In this document: positions 25,951 through 35,090 of the stretch, piece by piece
Layout: the number at the start of each line of letters is the position of its first letter
How positions within the stretch are numbered: position 1 is the stretch's first letter
Assembly: GCA_041749075.1 (NCBI GenBank)
Contig: JBGTBY010000028.1
Span: 17,549 to 81,548, forward strand
DNA from: CAMTWZ01 sp041749075
Lineage (GTDB): Bacteria > Bacteroidota > Rhodothermia > Balneolales > HLUCCA01
Length of the DNA: 64,000 bases
Direction of reading: 5' to 3'
Made by a program: the position numbers and the translations under genes
The notes under the pieces: model-generated
The model's database searches: none
What the model saw: only the letters and a program-made list of their open reading frames with translations
Told to the model about the DNA's origin: nothing

Positions 25951-26619
25951 ATGCCTTCCCTTCACAGAGCCACCATCATTCTGCAGAACGATTTCCGGAT
26001 GGAACTTCGGTCCCGCTTTGGTTTGAACAGCGTTTTCGCCTTCGTCGCCTCCGCCTTATTTGTGTCTGTTTTCTTGCTGAATGCGCCTGAAATTGGCGCA
26101 AAAGCGCAAGCCGGACTCCTATGGCTTATTCTACTGTTCGCCGCGCTGTCGTCGCTGTCACGAAGCTTCATTTCCGAGGCCGAACGCCGTACCGATCTGC
26201 TCCTCCGCTTGCACAGCGATCCCTTGGCGGTATTCATGGGCAAGTACTTATTCAACCTGCTCTTCACACTGCTTTTCGCAGGCAGCACGGTACTGCTGTT
26301 CGTGCTGTTACTGTCGATCGAGCCGAAATCCGCCGGGCTCCTTGCCCTCGCCACGTTTCTGGGCTCGGCCGGACTCACAGCCGTCACAACCATGATGGCC
26401 GCATTGGTGAGCCGCACGACGCAGCGAGGCGCGCTGTTCAGCGTGGTTTGCATGCCTTTGTTGGTCCCCTTGCTCCTGTTGTCCGGAAAGCTCACCTTGG
26501 CTGGAATCAGTGGTGGCGACATCAACCTTCATTTCAATGAGATCTTCGCATTGGTCGGCTTCATCGGTGCCATCATGACGGTTTCCGTGCTCTTGTTCGA
26601 AACCATTTGGGAGTCGTGA
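25951..26619 (+). CDS. ccmB: Heme exporter protein B (CcmB)-like ABC permease
   Basis: 222 residues with six hydrophobic helices. The N-terminus LQNDFRMELRSRFGLNSVFAFVASALFVSVF and the motif RSFISEAERRTDLLLRLHSDPLAVFMGKYLFNLLF are typical of CcmB, the membrane subunit of the CcmABC system that releases heme-CcmE for cytochrome c maturation. No ccmA, ccmC or ccmE is in this window, so the rest of the pathway must be elsewhere. The stop overlaps the holB start (TGATG). A TAACTTCT box 3 nt before the ATG predicts a leaderless mRNA. Confidence 0.88.
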   Translation: MPSLHRATIILQNDFRMELRSRFGLNSVFAFVASALFVSVFLLNAPEIGAKAQAGLLWLILLFAALSSLSRSFISEAERRTDLLLRLHSDPLAVFMGKYLFNLLFTLLFAGSTVLLFVLLLSIEPKSAGLLALATFLGSAGLTAVTTMMAALVSRTTQRGALFSVVCMPLLVPLLLLSGKLTLAGISGGDINLHFNEIFALVGFIGAIMTVSVLLFETIWES

Positions 26620-27803
26620 TGATGGAAATCGGCAAAGAATCCATCCTCGGCCAGGCACGAGTGAAAGAGGAATTAGGGCAGATCATCGCCAGCGAGAGGG
26701 TGTCGCATGCCTATTTGTTCACAGGTCCGGTTGGCGTCGGAAAAAAAGCATTGGCGTTGGCGTTTGCTGAGGCGTTGAACGGCGTTCGGAATCTGAATCC
26801 GTTAGGCGAGTATGCCACATCCACGAAAAGCTCGTGGATCAAGCATCCCGACATCCATGTGTTCATCCCGCTTCCAAGCGTGGTGTCGCAAACGGAATTG
26901 CGCGAACGCCTCATGATGTTGGCCGAGGACCCGTATGCGGTGGTCGATTTTGGACTGCGCCCGGCGTTAGGGAATGATGCCGACTCGAAAAATCGGAATG
27001 CGTTTTACTCGGTGCCCTACTATCATGAGGAGATTCGCCCGAGCATGTTCCTCAAGCCGAACGAGGGACGATATACGGTCGTGATCATCACGGGCATCGA
27101 AAAGATGCAAGAAAAAGTGGCGAACGCCTTTCTGAAACTGCTTGAAGAACCTCCGGAGGATGTGGTTTTTCTGCTGGTTACAGACCAATTCAATTTGTTG
27201 CTTCCTACCATCGTGTCGAGATGCCAGATTTTGCGGTGTCAAGCGCTCACGACTGAAGAAATCGGCGGAGCGCTGCAACAACGCGACGGACGAACTCAAG
27301 CCGATGCGGAATATCTCGCTCGTGTGTCGGCGGGAAATTACAGTCTCGCGCGGTTTTATGATGTCGAGTCACTTCGAAGCATCCGAAACGAAATTGTGGA
27401 TTTTCTGCGTGCCAGTTATCTGATGGATCCGAAACCGATTTTGGACATCGCCCTGAAATGGTCGTCGCAACACAATTCCGAGGCACAACAGCAGATTCTG
27501 AATCTGTTGGAGATTTTCTTGCGGGATTTGTTGCTATACCGCGCGACGGGTGATGAAACCCGCATCACGAATCTGGATCAGAAAGACGTGATCGCCAAAT
27601 TCGTGGGGTCCTTGCAAAACGCCCGCATCGAAGACATGATCACCGAAATCCATGAGGGTCGCAAGCAGTACGCATCGAATGTGAACTCGAAAATATGGTT
27701 CACGGTCCTTGCCTTGCGTTACGGCGCCCTTATGCGTGGCAGCGACACGACCATCACCGATGAAACCGCTTGGAAGCATCTTCCCGCATCGGTATGGGTA
27801 TGA
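26619..27803 (+). CDS. holB: DNA polymerase III delta' subunit
   Basis: 394 residues from ATG 26619, overlapping the ccmB stop. The clamp-loader AAA+ start is ILGQARVKEELGQIIASERVSHAYLFTGPVGVGKKALALAFAEAL, with a P-loop (GPVGVGKKA). Then come KMQEKVANAFLKLLEEPPEDVVFLLVTDQFNLLLPTIVSRCQILRC, the typical sensor and arginine-finger region with S-R-C. The C-terminal collar domain is helical. Delta' helps load the beta clamp. The middle region is longer than in Escherichia coli and lacks the four-cysteine zinc module. dapF follows in an ATGA overlap. Confidence 0.87.
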   Translation: MMEIGKESILGQARVKEELGQIIASERVSHAYLFTGPVGVGKKALALAFAEALNGVRNLNPLGEYATSTKSSWIKHPDIHVFIPLPSVVSQTELRERLMMLAEDPYAVVDFGLRPALGNDADSKNRNAFYSVPYYHEEIRPSMFLKPNEGRYTVVIITGIEKMQEKVANAFLKLLEEPPEDVVFLLVTDQFNLLLPTIVSRCQILRCQALTTEEIGGALQQRDGRTQADAEYLARVSAGNYSLARFYDVESLRSIRNEIVDFLRASYLMDPKPILDIALKWSSQHNSEAQQQILNLLEIFLRDLLLYRATGDETRITNLDQKDVIAKFVGSLQNARIEDMITEIHEGRKQYASNVNSKIWFTVLALRYGALMRGSDTTITDETAWKHLPASVWV

Positions 27804-28588
27804 TCCGATTCGTCAAAATGCAAGGTGCTGGCAACGATTTCGTGGTGATCGACAACCGGGAATCTCGCTTCAGTTTGGATGAAATCATCGCCTTCACGCC
27901 ACGCCTCTGCGATCGGCGGACTGGCATCGGTGCGGATGGGATTCTTGTGCTGGATGCATCCCAAAAAGCGGATTTCGCCATGATCTATCGCAATGCCGAT
28001 GGTAGCGATGCCGGCATGTGTGGAAATGGCGGCCGATGCATCGCCGCATTCGCCATCTCAAACGGGTTTCCTGCCATGCATCGCTTTGAATGCAATTCCA
28101 AGATTTACGAGGCTTCCAAGCACGTTCAGCACATCCGACTGTCCTTCCCTGTCACCACAATCGTGACCCCAATCACAGATGGATTCCGAATCGATACCGG
28201 CACCGATCATATCGTGGTTCCGGTCACATCCGAAGAACTGCATGACTCCGCCACACTTATCGCCCGTGGACGCACCCTTCGGCACCGGCATAACGCGAAT
28301 GTAAATTTCGTGTGTGAACGAAAGGATGAACACGTTGTCGATATCGTGACCTATGAGCGCGGTGTCGAAGATATCACCCTTGCTTGCGGAACCGGGGCTT
28401 TGGCCGCGGTAACCTGGTGGCATCATGCGTTCGGGCAAAACATGACATCCATCAACCAATTCCCCGTCCATTCAAAAGGTGGAACGCTGTTGGTGGACCT
28501 CGCATTCAACCCTGTATCCCCATCTTACCAAAATTATCATTTAACCGGTCCGGCCATTCGTGTCTTTGAAGGCGTTATTCATTTGTAG
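27800..28588 (+). CDS. dapF: Diaminopimelate epimerase
   Basis: 262 residues from ATG 27800 (MIRFVKMQGAGNDFVVID), overlapping holB as ATGA. Both catalytic cysteines are present: MCGNGGRC and LACGTGALA. The enzyme converts LL- to meso-diaminopimelate for lysine and peptidoglycan synthesis, which implies a DAP-type cell wall. Length fits the family. The stop lies inside the start region of the next gene (29-nt overlap). Confidence 0.96.
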   Translation: MIRFVKMQGAGNDFVVIDNRESRFSLDEIIAFTPRLCDRRTGIGADGILVLDASQKADFAMIYRNADGSDAGMCGNGGRCIAAFAISNGFPAMHRFECNSKIYEASKHVQHIRLSFPVTTIVTPITDGFRIDTGTDHIVVPVTSEELHDSATLIARGRTLRHRHNANVNFVCERKDEHVVDIVTYERGVEDITLACGTGALAAVTWWHHAFGQNMTSINQFPVHSKGGTLLVDLAFNPVSPSYQNYHLTGPAIRVFEGVIHL

Positions 28589-29762
28589 TTGCATCGTTGC
28601 GGCGGGGTGTATCACACCGGGACGTGGTCCGTCGTCGAACCGCGTACCTCCCGTTGTGGCAAGTGCGGCGTTGGAATCCGGGGCGTCGAATGGCATTCCC
28701 ATCATCACTCTACGCGGCGGTAGCCTCACGTTGCGATTCGATGTGTTTCAGTCGGATGTGAGCTATTACCGCGTAAGTGTGCGTCAAATGACTCGAAATT
28801 GGTCCGATGGTCCATTACTGCCAGGCATGTACCTTCGTGGCGTTTCTGAGGATGTGGTCTCGGAAGGTGTTCCATCCACATCCCAGCAGCCACTCTATAC
28901 GGCGTATACCTACCGCTTCCCGAACGAAAACATGGGCGTCTTTGTAAGCGGAAATTTTATGATGGATGTGATCGATCCGTATTCCGGAATCCGTATGCTG
29001 TCGTTGCCGTTCATGGTGAGCGAGGATGTCGGAGAAGCGGATTTCAAGGTGGAAGAGTTGTTTAACCAGCATCCGCGCCACCGAATGGTCCATCAACCCT
29101 TTCTGGATTACCATTACCCAGCCGAATTCCGAATGCCGGAATTGGACATTCACGTTGCCTTCGTTCAGAATCGGTGGTGGACCGATCAGCTCATGTCCAC
29201 CATCAAGGATCAATCTCAAGACGGCACTCTATCCTATCATCTCCCACGGGAGGACTCCTTTATTGGCTCATTGGATGTGTATTCGTACACCTTGACGGAT
29301 GTGGGTCGACTCACAACTGATGTGGTTCAAGCGGATGTCGGCGTTGCAACACCATCCGTTGTGAAAAATCCGGATGTGGATGGCCTAACTCGACCAATCG
29401 TCTCGGCTTGGGTCAATTCCCCATCCCCTCGACGCTCACGTGATGCGAGATATGGACAGGTCACGTTCCAATTCGAGACCACTCGTGCCCAATCACCGAT
29501 GTACGTTTCGGGCACGTTCAACAATTGGCGGCCTCGGGCGGAAGATCGGCTGTGGTTTGACGACGCCTCGGGTTATTGGGTCAATACACGTTTGCTCAAA
29601 GAAGGCACACATCGGTACTCCTACGTCACGGAAACGGACCGATATGCCTATTCCAGCGTGATGGCAGGCTCGGCTCACGAGTACACGGCGCTGGTATATA
29701 TGTTCGATCCCGGGAGCCGGTACGACCGACTCCTGAAGACCGTGACGAGAAACACCCGCTAG
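28560..29762 (+). CDS. Type IX secretion plug-protein homologue (DUF5103-like) lipoprotein
   Basis: About 400 residues. Starts GTG 28560 (or TTG 28566) and has a short hydrophobic signal ending in VAAGC, a lipobox. The N-terminal domain matches the T9SS plug first domain: LTLRFDVFQSDVSYYRVSV, LRGVSEDVVSE, then YRFPNENMGVFVSGNFMMDVIDPYSG with the conserved FPNEN and SGN. The C-terminal part is an AMPK/CBM48-like sandwich (SPMYVSGTFNNWRPRAEDRLWF ... LLKEGTHRYSY). The plug caps the SprA channel at the outer membrane. Two T9SS cargo proteins are encoded in this window. Family assigned by motif memory, not by search. Confidence 0.75.
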   Translation: MSLKALFICSCIVAAGCITPGRGPSSNRVPPVVASAALESGASNGIPIITLRGGSLTLRFDVFQSDVSYYRVSVRQMTRNWSDGPLLPGMYLRGVSEDVVSEGVPSTSQQPLYTAYTYRFPNENMGVFVSGNFMMDVIDPYSGIRMLSLPFMVSEDVGEADFKVEELFNQHPRHRMVHQPFLDYHYPAEFRMPELDIHVAFVQNRWWTDQLMSTIKDQSQDGTLSYHLPREDSFIGSLDVYSYTLTDVGRLTTDVVQADVGVATPSVVKNPDVDGLTRPIVSAWVNSPSPRRSRDARYGQVTFQFETTRAQSPMYVSGTFNNWRPRAEDRLWFDDASGYWVNTRLLKEGTHRYSYVTETDRYAYSSVMAGSAHEYTALVYMFDPGSRYDRLLKTVTRNTR

Positions 29763-32700
29763 TAGTCGATACCAATGCTGATGTAATCGTATCGCTTCCC
29801 GAAGCCGTTTTTGCCATATTCCCAACCGAAATCAAATCGGAGTGGAATGCCGAGCAAGATGGTGCGAAGTGCGAATCCGGCGCCAACAAGGGTTTCTTGT
29901 GCTTGAACAGAGCCAGTTCTTGTGCTCCATGCCTGACCCACATCCACAAACGCCGCTCCGGTGATGTTGTACAACGGAATGAGGGGAATCGGACCCGGAA
30001 GCAACGCCGCGATCAACGGGAATCGGAATTCGGCATTAAACAATGCGAAACGATCCCCGATGGTGGAGCTGTACACGTGTCCACGCATCGGCAATGCAGG
30101 TAGCGTGAAGAAAATATCTTCGAGCCGGTCGATTGGGATTTCATTTTGCCACTGGTAGTTGATCCAGTTTTCGATGCCACCCAAATAGAAGTTCTGCTTG
30201 TCCCGACCTAAGGAAATGGCTCCGGATCCACGAAGTGCGATGGTGTAATAGCCACGTCCTCCAAGTGGGATATAGTAGCGCGCATCGGTCATAAGGGATG
30301 CGAATGTGAGCACATCCTTCCCGAGTGGCGGACTTCCGGTGAGCGATACGGCCACCCTGGACCCGCTTACCGGTGTGATGAAGCCCGGTTGCGTGAAATC
30401 ACGCGTATAGGTCAAGGATGGATACACGAAGTAGCGTTTGTCATTGATTCTATCTTGGAAAGGATCCAAACTGGATACATCCTGACTGATAGTGATGAAG
30501 CTCGCTCCATAATCGATCCGCTCGAATTTGTTCAAGGGGTATGAGAACGAAGGTCCGCCTCCATAAAAACGATACCGCACCAGATTCCCATCGAAGGTTT
30601 GGAAATTCCTGGAGGTATGGAAGTAATTCAACGTGAAGTTCGTCCGGTTCTTGAAATACCCATAACTGAGCGCATAATCACTGTTCCGAAGATCGAAAAC
30701 CAGGTTGGACGCGAAATACAGCTGATGATCACCGAGCAGATCACTGAACACGACTTGCGACAAGGCGAACACGCCATACCCAGTAGAGAGTGAACCTCCC
30801 GCATAGCTGAAATCGGGTGTGAAATTCAGACGGTATTTCCGGGGGATAAAGCGTCCATCTTCCAAACGACTATCGGATGGCGAGAAAATATCTTCAAGCA
30901 GAACGTCTCCTGTGTCAGGATCTTCCAAGTCGCCGAATTGGTAATTCCGGAAATCGATCACATTCGGATCATCTGAGGCTTCCGGTACGGATGTGGTTTC
31001 AACAGGGGTTTCTGGCTCACTATTCACAACTTGGTCCGCATAACCGATTGCCGGAACGCGCTGCTCACTTGATGTGGTCAGTCTGGATGCCGCCCATAAA
31101 TTGGGTTCCAAAGGCACGGTTTTCACACGGTTCAACGGATTTTGAAGTAGAAACACATCCAAATACCCGCCATTGATCGAGTTGATGGCGATTTTGCTGG
31201 CATCATTGGTCACCGACATCTGCATCACGCCGCTAATCAGATCTGTGACGGGTGAACTTTCCCGCGTTTGCAAATCCATCACATAAATATTCTGGATTCC
31301 ATTTTGATCGGAGATGAAAAATAACTTGCCTCCAGATGTCTCAATCGGGCGCATTTCAGACCAGTTGGATGTCATGGTGAGGCGGTCTGCCCGTGCGGTT
31401 CCGATCTTCACCGAATAGAGATCGGTCTGGTTCATGTCGGGCTGGAGCAGTTGGTTGAACCCTACTTTGTGGGTGTTCAATGCGGTCTTGTCTCCGCGAT
31501 CCGATGCGAAATACACAGATTGTGAGTCCATCGACCAGTACGGGTCGCTATCACTGAAGATGTCGTTGGTCAGGTTCATCAAGGTGTTGTCCTTGAGGTT
31601 GTAGACATAAATATCCACAAATGGGCCATTGCTGCCTTGGAAGGCGATCTTGTCACCATCTGGCGACCACGACACCGAGCCGATGGAATTCAAATCCGGG
31701 AAGCGCAATTTCTTGGATTTTCCACTACGATACTCCACGATCGCGATATCGTGCTTGCCATCGGAGCGAGTGGATAATGCGAGTTGGGAGCCATCGGGCG
31801 ACCAGCTCAGATTCGGACGCAAAATGTTCAGCTCTTCGAAATCAACATTGTCTTCGCCTTTGATCAGGGTTTTGAGCACGCGGCCATCGATCGCTGAAAT
31901 CACAACCACATCAAAATACCCTCTCTTGTTTGTGATAAGCGCGATTCGGTCGCCTTGCGGCGTGATGGAAGGACTCGTGTTATACGATCCCGCGATTTCG
32001 CGCTTCGTAATATGCTGCGTGATTTCGCGAAGGCTTTCCCGATTCGTGATCTCCGGCCAGTAGCGCCGACGAAGCCATTCCTGCCAATTTTCAGAAAGTC
32101 GCTCCAAATCCATCCCCAATGAGAGCCGCATCCCCTGTTCCACGCTTCGTGTGTCTTTGATACGGGCCAGCATTTCGGCGATTTTCTCGCGACCATACAC
32201 CTCGGTGATATAAAACCACATCGACTGACCGCCACGATATGCGAAATAACCTTGCAAGTACGGAATCGGGGGAAGGTAGGTGTTCATAACGGCATCCCGG
32301 ATGAACATGTCGGTGTTCGTGTCCCAACCCAATGCGGTAAATTCGGCCAGGCCTTCTTCAAACCACAATGGAAACACCAACTGGATGTTGTTACTGATGA
32401 TGGATTGAAGCGAACCGCCATAGAACATGTCGTTGAACACGGCGTGCACCAATTCGTGATGCAAGGTGCGGCGAAAATCGCTGTAATCGCCTTGGAACGG
32501 TAGGGTGATGCGATTTTTGTATTTGTCGGTCACGCCACCTATGCCTTGAACATCATCTGGCAACGGAACGACGTTCGTCTGACTGAATTCGCCATGCGAG
32601 GCATAAATGATGACCTGGATACGGTCTGCGATTTCATGACCGAAATCCTTTTTCAGCTGCTTGTATGCCGCTTCCAAGCTATAGGCGCTGAATTCGGCCA

Positions 32701-32878
32701 GGTAGTAGTTTTTCGTGTCGTAATAGTACACATCGAAGTGATCCGATTGGATGTAGCGCCAATCGAAATCGGCATATTGCACCCGGTTCTTCCCATAGGA
32801 GAAGTATTGAGCGTTAGCGGATCCAAGCGGAAGCAGCATAGCCGCTAGCAAAAGGAAAACAGACGTGGATTTCATCAT
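29759..32878 (-). CDS. Peptidase-MA / TolB-propeller / BamA-barrel fusion protein
   Basis: 1039 residues. A signal peptide (VFLLLAAMLLPLGSANAQ) precedes a gluzincin domain with HHELVHAVFND near residues 140-150 and the downstream Glu in WFEEGLAEF, a complete HExxH zinc set. Residues about 290-600 form a PD40/TolB beta-propeller (repeats of NLSWSPDGSQLALSTRSDGKHDI and SVSWSPDGDKIAFQG). The C-terminal third is an Omp85/BamA-like barrel with GGRGYYTIALRGSGAISLG and the final DFGWEYGKNGFGKRYDYISIGIDY, ending in an aromatic. An outer-membrane protease or assembly factor is inferred. Convergent with the plug gene, and 10 nt downstream of rnr. Confidence 0.85.
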   Translation of the reverse strand: MMKSTSVFLLLAAMLLPLGSANAQYFSYGKNRVQYADFDWRYIQSDHFDVYYYDTKNYYLAEFSAYSLEAAYKQLKKDFGHEIADRIQVIIYASHGEFSQTNVVPLPDDVQGIGGVTDKYKNRITLPFQGDYSDFRRTLHHELVHAVFNDMFYGGSLQSIISNNIQLVFPLWFEEGLAEFTALGWDTNTDMFIRDAVMNTYLPPIPYLQGYFAYRGGQSMWFYITEVYGREKIAEMLARIKDTRSVEQGMRLSLGMDLERLSENWQEWLRRRYWPEITNRESLREITQHITKREIAGSYNTSPSITPQGDRIALITNKRGYFDVVVISAIDGRVLKTLIKGEDNVDFEELNILRPNLSWSPDGSQLALSTRSDGKHDIAIVEYRSGKSKKLRFPDLNSIGSVSWSPDGDKIAFQGSNGPFVDIYVYNLKDNTLMNLTNDIFSDSDPYWSMDSQSVYFASDRGDKTALNTHKVGFNQLLQPDMNQTDLYSVKIGTARADRLTMTSNWSEMRPIETSGGKLFFISDQNGIQNIYVMDLQTRESSPVTDLISGVMQMSVTNDASKIAINSINGGYLDVFLLQNPLNRVKTVPLEPNLWAASRLTTSSEQRVPAIGYADQVVNSEPETPVETTSVPEASDDPNVIDFRNYQFGDLEDPDTGDVLLEDIFSPSDSRLEDGRFIPRKYRLNFTPDFSYAGGSLSTGYGVFALSQVVFSDLLGDHQLYFASNLVFDLRNSDYALSYGYFKNRTNFTLNYFHTSRNFQTFDGNLVRYRFYGGGPSFSYPLNKFERIDYGASFITISQDVSSLDPFQDRINDKRYFVYPSLTYTRDFTQPGFITPVSGSRVAVSLTGSPPLGKDVLTFASLMTDARYYIPLGGRGYYTIALRGSGAISLGRDKQNFYLGGIENWINYQWQNEIPIDRLEDIFFTLPALPMRGHVYSSTIGDRFALFNAEFRFPLIAALLPGPIPLIPLYNITGAAFVDVGQAWSTRTGSVQAQETLVGAGFALRTILLGIPLRFDFGWEYGKNGFGKRYDYISIGIDY

Positions 32879-32888
32879 AGGGAGTATA

Positions 32889-35081
32889 TCACGATTTTCG
32901 TCGAGGGCGTTCGCGTCTCACATCTTGATGTGATGGAGCCGCCAATTTTAAGTCAACGGTTCTGGAGGCCAAGTTCGTTTCCACAACGGTCACAGTCACT
33001 TCATCGCCAAGCTGGAATTTGCGACCTTTGCGCCGGCCGTACAGCATGTGGCGTTGGTCATCATACACATAATAATCATCCTCCATCGTGCGAACCGGAA
33101 CCATTCCGTCACAATAAATGGCCTTCATGTTCACGAACAGGCCTTTTTCAATGACGCCGGTGATGACCCCTTCAAAGGTCTCCCCGATCCGCTCAGACAG
33201 ATATTCCACTTGTTTCTGCTTCACCGATTCACGTTCGGCGGTCGAAGCCATTTTTTCACGCTCGGAGCAGTGCAGACCCAAATCCTCCAATTCCGGATAA
33301 CGATACCCCGGAAGTTTACTTGCATACAATTTCAGCAAGCGGTGCACAATCACATCCGGATAACGGCGGATCGGACTCGTGAAATGCGAATAGTGCTTGA
33401 AGCCGAGTCCGAAGTGACCGATGTTTTTCGGAGAATACACGGCTTTGGCCATCGATCGAAGCACCAATTCTTGTATTGCGTTTTGCAAGGGATGTCCTTT
33501 GATGTCGGCCAGCAACTGGTTGATCTGCTTCGGATTCACCGTGTCTTCCGTAATCTGGAATTGGATGCCTAATGGACGCACATTCTCCGCGATGTTCAAC
33601 AATTTATCGGCATTCGGCCTGTCGTGCACACGATAAAAGAACGGAAAGGAGTCTTTTCCTTTTTTGGATGAGGCTTCTCGTAATGTTTCCACATGCCAAG
33701 CCACGGTCTTGTTCGCCATCAGCATGCATTCTTCCACCAAGCGATGCGCATCAAGGCGTTCTTTCACGATCACTTCAAGCGGTTTTCCGGCCGCATCCAG
33801 CTTGAATCGGGGTTCGGGTGTATCCAAATCCACCGATCCCTCACGGAACCGTTTTGCTGTGAGCATTTTGCTGAGCGTATGAAGGTGGCGGATGTCTTCT
33901 TCCAACCAGTGCTTCCCCCCATCGATCACTTCCTGAACCTGCTCATAAGTGAAACGCTGCACCGAACGGATCACGGTCTCTTCGATCTTGTAACTCACCA
34001 CTTTCCCTTTCGGAGTGATCTCCATGAAGCAGGAATAGGTAAGCTTGTCTTCATCCGGACGCAGCGAACAAACACCGTTACTCAGCGATTCAGGCAACAT
34101 CGGTATCACCCGATCCACCAGATACACACTGGTTCCGCGGGCATGCGCTTCGCGGTCGAGCACGGTTTCTTGGCGCAGATAATAGGTCACATCCGCGATA
34201 TGGACACCCAATTCATAGTTTCCATCCGCATTCACCGCGATATTCAACGCATCGTCAAAATCCTTCGCATCGTATGGATCGATCGTGAAAATGCGTTCTT
34301 TCCGCATGTCCAATCGTCGTGCGATTTCCTTCTCCGGAATATCCAGTGCGATTTTTTCAGCATAGGCTTCCACATCCGCAGGAAAATTCCCTTCGATCTG
34401 GTTTTCGGCCAGAATGGACAGCATCGTGGCTTCATGCGTTCCGGCTTTGCCCAATACTTGGACCACTTCCGCTTGGGGCAAGGCTTTCGGATGGATCCAA
34501 TCGAGCAATCGGAACGTCACATTGTCGCCGTCTTCGGCATTCATGGTTTGGTCAGGATGCACAAAAAACTCGGTATCGGCGATGCCTTCGTTCGGTTCGA
34601 TATAACAAACCCCTTTGGCCCGGACCATGGTGCCTACCATCAATCGCCCGCTGCGCTCACGCACGTCAATCACGGCGCCTTCGAACCGGCCTTGGTCTTT
34701 ACCCAATATTTTGATGCGGACTTTATCGCCTGGCAAGGCCGTCAACATTTTTTTGCGGGGGATGCGGATGTCGTCTGGATATCCGGACACCGACACAAAC
34801 CCTACGCCATGCCTGTTCACATCCATGAATCCTTCCAAATGACTTACGGCTGGTGCTTCAGGATCTACCTCGAGGCGACGAATTTGTCCGGATGCATTCA
34901 GTTTGATGACTTTCCGCTCAGATAACGTGAGCAACATTTTTTGCAACCGCTTGCGCTCGCGGGGCTGTGTCATTTGTAAGGCGCCGGCTATGAGTTCCTG
35001 AGGAACAAAGGTATCCGGGTTATGATCGAGCAACTCCAAAATGAGGTGCTCAAGGTCGTTCTGTTTCTTTTTCTTTCCCAT
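32889..35081 (-). CDS. rnr: Ribonuclease R
   Basis: 730 residues. N-terminal helix-turn-helix-like region (DLEHLILELLDHNPDTFVPQELI), cold-shock OB folds (VNRHGVGFVSVSGYPDDIRIPRKKM), the RNB catalytic domain with IDPYDAKDFDDALNIAVN (four metal-binding aspartates), RxxRAHARGTSVYLVDRVIPMLPESLSNG, and a C-terminal S1 domain (GETFEGVITGVIEKGLFVNMK). It degrades structured RNA 3' to 5' in the cytoplasm. A basic C-terminal tail (RRERPRRKS) may bind RNA or ribosomes. It lies 9 nt after tamB. Confidence 0.96.
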   Translation of the reverse strand: MGKKKKQNDLEHLILELLDHNPDTFVPQELIAGALQMTQPRERKRLQKMLLTLSERKVIKLNASGQIRRLEVDPEAPAVSHLEGFMDVNRHGVGFVSVSGYPDDIRIPRKKMLTALPGDKVRIKILGKDQGRFEGAVIDVRERSGRLMVGTMVRAKGVCYIEPNEGIADTEFFVHPDQTMNAEDGDNVTFRLLDWIHPKALPQAEVVQVLGKAGTHEATMLSILAENQIEGNFPADVEAYAEKIALDIPEKEIARRLDMRKERIFTIDPYDAKDFDDALNIAVNADGNYELGVHIADVTYYLRQETVLDREAHARGTSVYLVDRVIPMLPESLSNGVCSLRPDEDKLTYSCFMEITPKGKVVSYKIEETVIRSVQRFTYEQVQEVIDGGKHWLEEDIRHLHTLSKMLTAKRFREGSVDLDTPEPRFKLDAAGKPLEVIVKERLDAHRLVEECMLMANKTVAWHVETLREASSKKGKDSFPFFYRVHDRPNADKLLNIAENVRPLGIQFQITEDTVNPKQINQLLADIKGHPLQNAIQELVLRSMAKAVYSPKNIGHFGLGFKHYSHFTSPIRRYPDVIVHRLLKLYASKLPGYRYPELEDLGLHCSEREKMASTAERESVKQKQVEYLSERIGETFEGVITGVIEKGLFVNMKAIYCDGMVPVRTMEDDYYVYDDQRHMLYGRRKGRKFQLGDEVTVTVVETNLASRTVDLKLAAPSHQDVRRERPRRKS

Positions 35082-35090
35082 AAATAAATC

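Noticed and set aside
33693..34925. 410-codon plus-strand frame antisense to rnr
   Set aside because: A His/Phe-rich shadow of the rnr codons; RNase R on the other strand has all catalytic residues.
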